Part shown: positions 1-5,057 of the stretch, one piece after another
How positions within the stretch are numbered: position 1 is the stretch's first letter
Layout of the letters: every line of letters starts with the position of its first letter
NCBI GenBank assembly: GCA_946402595.1
Contig: CAMIWY010000134.1
Location: forward strand, 1 to 5,057
Source of the DNA: an uncultured Clostridia bacterium
GTDB lineage: Bacteria; Bacillota; Clostridia; Peptostreptococcales; Anaerovoracaceae
Length of the DNA: 5,057 nucleotides
Direction: 5' to 3'
The notes under the pieces: model-generated
Seen by the model: only the letters and a program-made list of their open reading frames with translations
What the model was told of the DNA's origin: nothing
Database searches by the model: none
Program-made: the position numbers and the translations under genes

Positions 1-24
1 GAAGGAGTTTTCATATATACCGGA

Positions 25-738
25 ATGGAAGAAAACAGACAGGATAAAGACCTTAAACAGGCAGAACTGAATAAAGAGGCTGAAGGCATGACTTCCAGAG
101 TCACGAGGCACACCTGGATCGGCGACAAGGATGAGGTCAGACCTGACGGAGCTCGGCCGGTTACACGCGCGACTTTTGCAGATACTGACATGCGCGGCAC
201 CAGAATGATCAGGACCAAGGTTGTCGAGAGGCCGAAGAAACCATACAGAGGCTTCATTACGGACGAGGAGATCAGTCAGGCTGAAGCGGCGGCTGAGATT
301 GACCGCAGGGCCATCGCCGAGAGCAGAGCTGCAAGGGAGGGACTGGCTCAGACCAGGATATACAGCGGCTTCGGTGAGCCTGAGGAAACTGAGAAAGCTG
401 AGGATAAAGCTGACAGAATGGCTGAGGAACCGCAGAAGCCTAAGGCCCGCAGGAAGAAAACAGTAAACATCCAGATTGCAGACAACAATAAGTTCAGACG
501 TCTGGTAGTGCTGCTTGCTGTCTTCGTTGTTTTGCTTGCGTTTGAAATCAGTTTTGCAGTCATGAAAGCGAGGACGGCTGCTCTGCCGGGAAGCACTGCA
601 AAGCTCAGGAGCAAAACGGAGACCGTTCAGGCGAATAATACAAAACTGCAGGAGTCGATCGACAAAATCGGCGACTATGATGATGTAAAGGCTAACAGGG
701 ATTCATGGCAGAAGATAAGGGATCAGCTCGCGGAATAA
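25..738 (+). CDS. Single-pass membrane protein, unknown function, long charged cytoplasmic N-terminus
   Basis: I do not recognise a family. The 237-residue product has a very polar N-terminal part (about 1-158), rich in Arg, Lys, Glu and Thr, ending in a basic stretch (ARRKK, 141-145). One hydrophobic segment follows (about 160-179), then a short C-terminal tail of about 57 residues. The basic side before the helix predicts N-in, C-out topology. The tail looks like a short coiled coil (about 188-217, with TAKL, NNTKL and ESIDKI heptad-like spacing). The layout recalls divisome proteins such as FtsL or DivIC, but I see no family motif and the cytoplasmic part is far longer, so this is only an analogy. 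Its end overlaps the deacetylase gene by 34 bases, which suggests coupled translation. The start is uncertain: GAAGGAG at 1-7 lies 17 bases before this ATG, longer than usual, and the frame is open to the left edge, so the gene may begin outside the window. Confidence 0.75.
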   Translation: MEENRQDKDLKQAELNKEAEGMTSRVTRHTWIGDKDEVRPDGARPVTRATFADTDMRGTRMIRTKVVERPKKPYRGFITDEEISQAEAAAEIDRRAIAESRAAREGLAQTRIYSGFGEPEETEKAEDKADRMAEEPQKPKARRKKTVNIQIADNNKFRRLVVLLAVFVVLLAFEISFAVMKARTAALPGSTAKLRSKTETVQANNTKLQESIDKIGDYDDVKANRDSWQKIRDQLAE

Positions 739-1667
739 GAATAAGTGACACGATGCTCAAAGCTATGGCTGTGCTTATAGTTATTACTTTAATCGCAGCT
801 GTATTTGTCGTGCCTAAGTACGGCAAGGTCTTCAAGGCATACGTGGCTGCGAGATCCGAGTACAAGGCGGCTCAGGCAGGCTATGAAGCGGCGGAGCAGA
901 AGAATGCTGATCTGTCTCAGACGCTTGAAGAGATGGAAAGCATGAAGGCTGAGTCGGATAAGCTTTCTGCTGAGGTATTCAAGCTGGCTGCCAGGACTGA
1001 AAAAGAAATACAGGAAGGCACGAGCACCAAGAAGATATGCTACATAACTCTTGATGACGGCCCTTATAACAGGGGCAAGGAATTCCTCGATCTGTTCAAT
1101 AAGTACGGTGTCAAGGCGACCTTCTTCCTGACTACGGCGAACGGTGACAAGCTTCCTGATCAGGCGGATCTCTCCGCAAAGTCGATGTATCCGGAGTATA
1201 TCAAATTCGGACACACCATCGGCAACCACACTTACTCCCACGACTACGGACAGGGCGGAATATACTCAAGCGCTGAAGCATTCATGAATTCCGTCAATAA
1301 TCAGCAGAAATTCACTGAGGAAGCGACCGGTGGTGCATATACTCCTAAGATCGTAAGGTTCCCGGGCGGATCCGGTGAGGCCGGTGAAACTGTAGACGAC
1401 ATCAAGGATGCCCTCAGAAAGGCGGGCCTTGGATGGGTCGACTGGACAGTGGATTCCGGAGACAGCTGGGGCTCAGACAGGGCAAGTGCAGAACTGATCA
1501 AGAGCAATATCAGGGAAGCTGCCAAAGATCAGAAAATAATGGTGATACTCTGCCACGAATGGAGCAAGGATTCGCTTGAGGCGATGCCTTCGATCATAAG
1601 ATACCTTGATAAAAAAGGCTACATCTTCCTGCCGCTCTTCCCAGAGAGCGTGATGGTACAGAAGTAG
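705..1667 (+). CDS. Membrane-anchored polysaccharide deacetylase (NodB homology domain, CE4)
   Basis: This is a carbohydrate esterase family 4 enzyme that would remove N-acetyl (or O-acetyl) groups from an extracellular glycan, most likely peptidoglycan. The 320-residue product has a short cytoplasmic N-terminus, a membrane helix (about 18-37), a coiled-coil stalk rich in Ala, Glu and Lys (about 45-100) and a NodB domain (about 111-315). All five family motifs are visible: TLDDGP at 115-120 (D117 catalytic base, D118 metal ligand), HTIGNHTYSH at 170-179 (H175 and H179 metal ligands), RFPGGS at 218-223, DWTVDSGDSW at 246-255, and ILCHEW at 281-286 with H284. Motif 5 has CHE where LHD is more usual, but the histidine is kept, so activity is likely. 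I chose the ATG at 705 because AGGG precedes it by 4 bases and it leaves a normal cytoplasmic lead. Met17 (base 753) is an alternative with no clear ribosome site. Peptidoglycan, rather than another glycan, is an inference. Confidence 0.9.
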   Translation: MAEDKGSARGIRISDTMLKAMAVLIVITLIAAVFVVPKYGKVFKAYVAARSEYKAAQAGYEAAEQKNADLSQTLEEMESMKAESDKLSAEVFKLAARTEKEIQEGTSTKKICYITLDDGPYNRGKEFLDLFNKYGVKATFFLTTANGDKLPDQADLSAKSMYPEYIKFGHTIGNHTYSHDYGQGGIYSSAEAFMNSVNNQQKFTEEATGGAYTPKIVRFPGGSGEAGETVDDIKDALRKAGLGWVDWTVDSGDSWGSDRASAELIKSNIREAAKDQKIMVILCHEWSKDSLEAMPSIIRYLDKKGYIFLPLFPESVMVQK

Positions 1668-1717
1668 GGCAGCGAACACTGTACGGAAGAAGTAATTTGA
1701 ACAAGAATCAATATATT

Positions 1718-1827
1718 ATAAAGGGCTGAGATTAAACGTCCGGAGCGAGAATCCCGCAGGAATCGCCACAAGCATATGTTGCGATTCCGAGGACTCGAGC
1801 GGAGGACGCGTAATCTCAGCCCTTTAT
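1718..1827. repeat. Large palindromic element between convergent genes (possible two-way terminator, structured RNA or MITE-like repeat)
   Basis: The two arms, 1718-1734 (ATAAAGGGCTGAGATTA) and 1811-1827, are perfect 17-bp reverse complements separated by 76 bases. The interior continues the stem: CGTCC 1737-1741 pairs with GGACG 1804-1808, CGAG 1746-1749 with CTCG 1794-1797, and GGAATCGC 1759-1766 with GCGATTCC 1781-1788, closing on a 14-base loop. It lies 50 bases after the deacetylase stop and 29 bases after the EIIC stop. Each side leads into T-rich sequence in its own direction (CTTTATTATTT on +, CTTTATAATATATT on -), so it could end transcription both ways. At 110 bases with ordered internal loops it is much larger than a usual terminator. 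A small mobile repeat or a conserved RNA is the alternative. Confidence 0.7.
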
Positions 1828-1856
1828 TATTTACATTGTTTTACTTCTGCCCGGCT

Positions 1857-2963
1857 TTACAGTGTGAGGTCTCCGTCTTTGACCCATCCGAGCTTCCTGC
1901 ATCCCATGTTGATCAGTGGTGCAAGGATAGCCGGAAGCACGAAGCAGATGAGGATGAGTCCCAGCCAGTCCATACCGGTAATGGCGGTCTTGGTGCCTGC
2001 TGCTATATCAGCTACCCATCCTGAATAAACGCCTATCTGACCTACGAATCCGCATGTTCCCATGCCGCTAGATACAGGAGCTCCGTTCATCTGAAGGTGG
2101 AAAATGCAGGTCGCTATAGGACCTGTTATAGCGGATGCAAGAGTAGGACCTATCCATATTCTAGGGTTCTTGACTATATTGCCCATCTGGAGCATCGATG
2201 TGCCGATGCCCTGCGAAACGAGACCGCCCCACTTGTTCTCAGGGAATGACATTACTGCAAATCCTATCATCTGAGCACAGCAGCCCGCTACTGCGGCGCC
2301 GCCTGCGAGCCCGGTAAGGCCGAGTGCTGCGCAGATAGCTGCTGATGAGATAGGGAGGGTAAGTGCTACTCCTACGATGACGGATACCAGGATGCCCATC
2401 ATGAAAGGCCTGAGCTCGGTAGCCCACATGATCAGCGTTCCGACCTTCATTGCTGCGGCGCCGAGAGCCGGAGCCCACCATGCTGAAAGTCCTACGCCTA
2501 CTCCGATAGTTACGAGAGGAGTAACAAGAATATCTATTTTGGTCTCGCCCTGAACGGCTTTGCCTACTTCGGCTGCGATGATCGCTATGAACAGCACGGC
2601 AAGAGGGCCGCCTGCGCCTCCGAGCCCGTTGGCTGCAAATCCTACAGTAGCAAGCGAGAAGAGAACGAGCGGCGGGCACTTGAGAGCGTAGCCTATTGCT
2701 ATCGCCATCGCAGGACCTGTCATCGCCATGCACAGGCCGCCTACTGTGTAGTCAACTCCGCTGACATTGCAGACCGGGTTGGTCAGAAAACCGATATGGA
2801 ACTGAGTTCCGAGTGTGTTGATGATGGTTCCGATCAGCAGCGAACAGAACAGACCCTGAGCCATTGCTGAAAGGGCGTCTATTCCGTAGCGCTTTGCGCT
2901 GATCTCGATGTTCTTGCGTTCAAGAAATGCCTTGAATGATGAATTGCCGGAATCCTTTGTCAT
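1857..2963 (-). CDS. PTS sugar transporter subunit IIC, PfoR-like (PTS_EIIC_2 family)
   Basis: This is a 368-residue polytopic inner-membrane permease with roughly nine to ten hydrophobic segments spread from about residue 30 to 355. It resembles the PTS_EIIC_2 family, which includes the protein called PfoR in Clostridium perfringens. The stretches I match to this family are PISSAAI (204-210), GTSMLQMGNIVKNP (254-267), and MNGAPVSSGMGTCGFVGQIG (292-311). The length is full for the family. An EIIC carries the sugar across the membrane and hands it to EIIB for phosphorylation. No EIIA or EIIB domain is fused to it and none is encoded alongside, so it must use partners from elsewhere or work without them. 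The substrate is unknown. The start is supported by AAAGGAAG (- strand), 9 bases before the ATG. It has its own promoter with operator-like repeats, so expression is probably controlled by a specific regulator. Confidence 0.85.
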   Translation of the reverse strand: MTKDSGNSSFKAFLERKNIEISAKRYGIDALSAMAQGLFCSLLIGTIINTLGTQFHIGFLTNPVCNVSGVDYTVGGLCMAMTGPAMAIAIGYALKCPPLVLFSLATVGFAANGLGGAGGPLAVLFIAIIAAEVGKAVQGETKIDILVTPLVTIGVGVGLSAWWAPALGAAAMKVGTLIMWATELRPFMMGILVSVIVGVALTLPISSAAICAALGLTGLAGGAAVAGCCAQMIGFAVMSFPENKWGGLVSQGIGTSMLQMGNIVKNPRIWIGPTLASAITGPIATCIFHLQMNGAPVSSGMGTCGFVGQIGVYSGWVADIAAGTKTAITGMDWLGLILICFVLPAILAPLINMGCRKLGWVKDGDLTL

Positions 2964-3004
2964 TTTGCTGTTCTTCCTTTATAATGTTAGGTGCTTGTAA
3001 TACT

Positions 3005-3076
3005 GGCATATACTGTGGTTTTGCTTGCCATAAAACCTATATGTATGGCATACTGACATGAGGTCAGCATACTGAC
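3005..3076. promoter_or_regulatory. Repeated operator-like sites in the EIIC leader
   Basis: The decamer GCATACTGAC occurs at 3048-3057 and again at 3067-3076, 19 bases apart, close to two helical turns. A relaxed copy, GGCATATACTG, is at 3005-3015. The copy nearest the promoter is half of an imperfect palindrome, GTCAGCATACTGAC (3063-3076). The middle one overlaps the perfect palindrome GTATGGCATAC (3043-3053). All lie at or just downstream of the predicted start of the EIIC transcript, as expected for repressor sites. The regulator is not in this window. Small RNA hairpins in the leader are a second reading of the same symmetry. Confidence 0.5.
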
Positions 3077-3080
3077 GAGA

Positions 3081-3086
3081 ATTATA
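3081..3086 (-). promoter_or_regulatory. Extended -10 promoter for the PTS EIIC gene
   Basis: On the - strand the sequence TGGTATAAT gives a perfect TATAAT with the TGn extension of an extended -10 promoter. No good -35 hexamer sits 16-18 bases upstream, which fits extended -10 use. Transcription would start near 3074, giving an untranslated leader of about 110 bases before the ATG at 2963. The operator-like palindrome at 3063-3076 lies right on this predicted start. Confidence 0.6.
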
Positions 3087-3106
3087 CCACAGAAACGCTG
3101 ATAATA

Positions 3107-3130
3107 GAGGCAATAATTGAGGCAATAATT
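3107..3130. repeat. Tandem 12-bp repeat, two copies
   Basis: GAGGCAATAATT occurs twice with no gap (3107-3118 and 3119-3130). It lies just upstream of the EIIC extended -10 on one side and about 55 bases before mltG on the other. It could be an AT-rich upstream promoter element, a regulator site, or a chance slippage duplication. Confidence 0.6.
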
Positions 3131-3171
3131 GCTCTAAATTACCGACAATATTAAGAATTAATTCATAACAG

Positions 3172-3178
3172 AAGGGAG
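3172..3178 (+). promoter_or_regulatory. Ribosome binding site of mltG
   Basis: AAGGGAG lies 6 bases before the ATG at 3185, which supports this start over later methionines such as Met7. I found no convincing -35/-10 pair for mltG in the 220-base divergent region. A weak TGATAAT at 3099-3105 lacks a matching -35. Confidence 0.7.
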
Positions 3179-3184
3179 TCCCTG

Positions 3185-4297
3185 ATGAGTAGAGACGAAA
3201 CCATGAGACAGGCACCTGTAAGAAGGAAGAAGAAGGGCTGCGGTCATTTCCTGCTGGTGCTTATTCTTGTTCTTGCTCTCCTGGTAGGAGTGGGCGGATG
3301 GTACACAATGGGCCTGAGAGCGGTTGAGCCGGGCAACGAAGAAGCTGTTGTGGTCGAGATTCCTAACGGATCCGGAGCATCTATGATCGTCGAAATCCTT
3401 GACGAAGCCGGGCTGGTAAGGAACAAGACCTGCGCCAAGATAAATGCCAAGATAGGCGGCTACAACAGTCTTCAGGCCAATACATATATTTTCAACAAGG
3501 GGATGTCATTCCAGCAGATAATGAAGGTCATAAACGAAGGCAACTTCGACTATCTGTCCAAGGAATCTGTAGAGGTAAAGGACGGAGCCAGACTGACTCA
3601 GGTCGCTGCAGCCATCTCCGAACAGCTGCCGTATTCATCTGATGAGATACTCGCAAAATGGAATGACAAGGAATACCTGAACCAGCTGATCGAGAAGTAC
3701 TGGTTCCTCACTGACGACATCCTCGGCAAGGACGTAATGAATCCTCTTGAAGGATATCTCTATGCGGATACATATTATGTAACGTCCGGCAGCGACACCA
3801 TCGAGGGCTTCACTGAGATGTGCCTCGACAGAATGGACACCGAGCTTACAGCGAGAAAGGATCAGATCGAGGCATCGGGATTCTCGGTACATGAATTCCT
3901 GACTCTTACTTCGATAGTTACCAAGGAAGCGACATCAGGCGACCAGGCTGCAGTAGCCGGAGTATTCATGAACAGACTTGATCAGGGAATGTCACTCGGA
4001 AGCGATGTAACCGTAGGATATATCTTCGACATCGACAGAGTAGAGCTCAAGCAGAGCCAGCTCAACAGCGACAACCCGTACAACACACGTAAGTTTGCGG
4101 GACTGCCTCCGGGGCCTATCTCTACAGTAATAGGAGATGCGATGGATGCAGTACTGAACTACGAGAAGTCCGACGACCTGTTCTTCTTCGCAGATGAGAA
4201 CGGAAAGGTACACTTCTTCAAGACCCAGGAGGACTTCAGCCAGGGCATCGAGGATATCGGGCTCCTGAAGGATGATCCGGAGACTGAGGATCAGTAG
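3185..4297 (+). CDS. mltG: Endolytic murein transglycosylase MltG (YceG-like)
   Basis: MltG cuts glycan strands of newly made peptidoglycan at the outer face of the membrane, leaving a 1,6-anhydro-MurNAc end, and is thought to act as a terminase for strand growth. The 370-residue product has a basic cytoplasmic lead (RRKKK, 13-17), one membrane helix (about 21-43), a LysM-like region (about 53-120) and the YceG catalytic domain (about 125-360). Family motifs are clear: LEGYLYADTY at 188-197, TSIVTKEA at 242-249 with E248 at the place of the catalytic glutamate (E218 of E. coli), SDVTVGY at 273-279, NPYNTR at 297-302 and GLPPGPIS at 306-313. The length is normal for the family. It is transcribed away from the EIIC gene and seems to stand alone here. 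I see no ordinary intrinsic terminator directly after the stop; the hairpin-rich region follows. Confidence 0.95.
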   Translation: MSRDETMRQAPVRRKKKGCGHFLLVLILVLALLVGVGGWYTMGLRAVEPGNEEAVVVEIPNGSGASMIVEILDEAGLVRNKTCAKINAKIGGYNSLQANTYIFNKGMSFQQIMKVINEGNFDYLSKESVEVKDGARLTQVAAAISEQLPYSSDEILAKWNDKEYLNQLIEKYWFLTDDILGKDVMNPLEGYLYADTYYVTSGSDTIEGFTEMCLDRMDTELTARKDQIEASGFSVHEFLTLTSIVTKEATSGDQAAVAGVFMNRLDQGMSLGSDVTVGYIFDIDRVELKQSQLNSDNPYNTRKFAGLPPGPISTVIGDAMDAVLNYEKSDDLFFFADENGKVHFFKTQEDFSQGIEDIGLLKDDPETEDQ

Positions 4298-4317
4298 GGA
4301 TCGACTGCAAAACCGCA

Positions 4318-4376
4318 GGGCAGCCATCAGAACTTGACAAATTGAGCGATTTGCGCTTGTGTGACAAGTTTTGCCC
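4318..4376. repeat. Hairpin A of the CTTGTCAA-rich region
   Basis: This is an imperfect rod-like palindrome starting 20 bases after the mltG stop. GGGCA 4318-4322 pairs with TGCCC 4372-4376, AACTTG 4331-4336 with CAAGTT 4365-4370, ACA 4337-4339 with TGT 4358-4360 and AGCG 4345-4348 with CGCT 4354-4357. It holds TTGACAA (4334-4340) and TGACAAG (4362-4368), versions of the core shared with the two hairpins that follow. No T-run follows, so it is a poor intrinsic terminator. Confidence 0.5.
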
Positions 4377-4410
4377 TCCGGAATCCATGTGATATAGGCA
4401 AAATAACAGT

Positions 4411-4508
4411 AAAACCTTGTACTATTCGGCGTTTCGCGCGAAATTGACAAGCTTTCAAAAGGAAATACTTGTCAAATTGCGGACATTCCGTGAAAAGTAC
4501 AAGGTTTT
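4411..4508. repeat. Hairpin B: nested inverted repeats around CTTGTAC and CTTGTCAA
   Basis: The outer arms AAAACCTTGTAC (4411-4422) and GTACAAGGTTTT (4497-4508) are perfect 12-bp reverse complements. Inside them, TTGACAAG (4444-4451) and CTTGTCAA (4468-4475) form a second perfect 8-bp inverted pair around a 16-base loop. A self-complementary 12-mer, TTTCGCGCGAAA (4432-4443), abuts the inner stem. The whole unit is 98 bases and lies in non-coding DNA between convergent genes. It could be a structured RNA, a small transposon-like repeat or a cluster of protein binding sites. Confidence 0.6.
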
Positions 4509-4548
4509 TGCGTTTGTACCGCCTAAAAGCAGCCAAATAAGGGGTTCA

Positions 4549-4589
4549 ACCTTGTCAAATCCATAAGAAAAAGGGAATTTGTACAAGGT
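4549..4589. repeat. Hairpin C of the CTTGTCAA-rich region
   Basis: ACCTTGTCAAAT (4549-4560) pairs with ATTTGTACAAGGT (4577-4589) as 12 base pairs with a single-base bulge, around a 16-base loop. Its arms repeat the ACCTTGT...ACAAGGT ends of hairpin B. It begins 15 bases beyond the stop of the - strand flavoprotein gene, but no T-run follows on that strand, so it is not a typical terminator. Another CTTGTCA copy is at 4595-4601. Confidence 0.5.
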
Positions 4590-4604
4590 GCAGGCTTGTC
4601 AGGG

Positions 4605-5057
4605 TCAGACTTGTTTATGGATCAGTGTATCTGCGGCTGCTGATGCGGTCGACCAGCACATCTGCAGGTTGTATCCTCCGGTGATGCCGTCCGCATCGAT
4701 TGCCTCCCCGATAGCGTAAAGACCCGGGAACCTCTTAAGCTGCACGGTGGATGTGTCTAGCTCATCGAGAGATATGCCGCCGGCCGTTACCATGCCGTTA
4801 TCATCAACGGATGAGATGATGAAGTCGTCCGAGATCAGAAGGCCGGCGAGTACGGATGTACGGATATCGCCTGACGGTCCTTTTGATCGTGATTCGAGGA
4901 CTTTCTGCATGCGCTTCGGCAGGTTTTCAATGGCTTTGCCGTAGCTGACGGACAAGGTCCCACCGGGCTCAGCATATCTTGAAATGTTCAGAATGACAGG
5001 CCCTGAGAAACCGCGGTGGGTGAACAGCAGGTCGCCTGTCATGCGCGCAGCCATTTT
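4605..5057 (-). CDS. NAD(P)/FAD-dependent oxidoreductase, HI0933/YhiN-like (C-terminal part)
   Basis: Only the last 150 codons are in the window. The frame is open to the right edge, so the methionine at 5054 is probably internal. The family usually has about 400-420 residues, is soluble and binds FAD; no firm reaction is known for most members, which are often labelled BaiN/RdsA-like or aminoacetone oxidase-like. Counting from the Met at 5054, the visible marks are the FTHRGFSGPVIL stretch (11-22), matching the family THxGxSGPAxL motif, then VTAGGISLDELD (88-99), PGLYAIGEAIDADG (109-122) and TGGYNLQMCWS (124-134), the C-terminal FAD-binding region. The piece between the first two marks (about 65 residues) seems shorter than usual for the family, though I compare this from memory. 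The gene ends facing mltG. Confidence 0.88.
   Translation of the reverse strand, partial: KMAARMTGDLLFTHRGFSGPVILNISRYAEPGGTLSVSYGKAIENLPKRMQKVLESRSKGPSGDIRTSVLAGLLISDDFIISSVDDNGMVTAGGISLDELDTSTVQLKRFPGLYAIGEAIDADGITGGYNLQMCWSTASAAADTLIHKQV

Larger units (their letters stand above)
4298..4604. other. Non-coding convergent gap carrying about ten CTTGTCAA/CTTGTAC cores
   Basis: This 307-base gap between the mltG and flavoprotein stops holds no convincing gene. The core appears, in either orientation, at 4334-4340, 4361-4368, 4416-4422, 4444-4451, 4468-4475, 4497-4504, 4513-4519 (TTTGTAC, weaker), 4551-4558, 4581-4588 and 4595-4601. Most are paired into hairpins A, B and C. This density is far beyond chance and stops at the gene ends. 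I cannot tell whether it works as DNA (binding sites) or RNA (structure). Confidence 0.65.

Noticed and set aside
1721..1731. GGGCTGAGA resembles the conserved core of a TPP riboswitch
   Set aside because: The second conserved TPP block (GAACCTGAT-like) is absent, the motif is fully paired within the 17-bp stem, and it lies downstream of genes rather than in a leader.
2239..2733. Open frame of 164 codons on the - strand inside the EIIC gene
   Set aside because: It is very rich in Arg and Ser and is an alternative-frame shadow of the clear EIIC coding sequence.
4304..4318. CTGC...GCAG mini-hairpin after mltG as a terminator
   Set aside because: The stem has only four pairs and no T-run follows.
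3992..4450. Open frame of 152 codons opposite the end of mltG
   Set aside because: It is antisense to the conserved MltG catalytic domain, with no family match and no ribosome site that I can see.
4327..4536. Open frame of 69 codons on the - strand in the convergent gap
   Set aside because: No ribosome site or recognisable protein pattern, and it runs through the hairpin repeats.
4334..4558. Several TTGACA hexamers that look like -35 promoter boxes
   Set aside because: On either strand the expected -10 positions 17 bases away hold no TATAAT-like sequence for the copies I checked, and the hexamers are explained by the repeated TTGACAAG core.

Overview
The window looks like chromosomal DNA of a Gram-positive anaerobe of the Clostridia (Bacillota, order Eubacteriales or near it). 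I infer this from strong AGGAG-type ribosome binding sites, frequent AGA/AGG arginine codons at medium GC, a PfoR-type PTS EIIC, and cell-wall enzymes that resemble clostridial family members. The genus cannot be fixed from the sequence. I see no mobile-element gene, CRISPR array, tRNA or rRNA.

Layout, left to right. (1) 1-1667, + strand: two overlapping genes. The first encodes an unrecognised single-pass membrane protein with a long charged cytoplasmic part. The second encodes a membrane-anchored NodB-type polysaccharide deacetylase. (2) 1668-1856: a convergent intergenic gap filled by a large palindromic element with a perfect 17-bp outer stem, probably a two-way terminator or a structured RNA/repeat. 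(3) 1857-2963, - strand: a PfoR-family PTS EIIC permease standing alone. (4) 2964-3184: a divergent control region with an extended -10 promoter for the EIIC, repeated operator-like GCATACTGAC sites at its start point, and a 12-bp tandem repeat. (5) 3185-4297, + strand: mltG, the endolytic murein transglycosylase. (6) 4298-4604: a convergent non-coding gap with about ten copies of a CTTGTCAA/CTTGTAC core arranged as three successive hairpins. This is the oddest stretch in the window. (7) 4605 to the right edge, - strand: the C-terminal part of a HI0933/YhiN-type flavoprotein.

The theme is the cell envelope. The deacetylase probably edits peptidoglycan or another surface glycan, and MltG cuts nascent glycan strands at the membrane. 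Both are single-pass proteins facing outward, and the first gene has a similar membrane-plus-coiled-coil layout and is translated with the deacetylase. The EIIC and flavoprotein have no evident functional link to these genes. No complete new defence or mobile system is visible. The best candidates for undescribed biology are the two palindromic intergenic regions and the paired membrane proteins at the left end.
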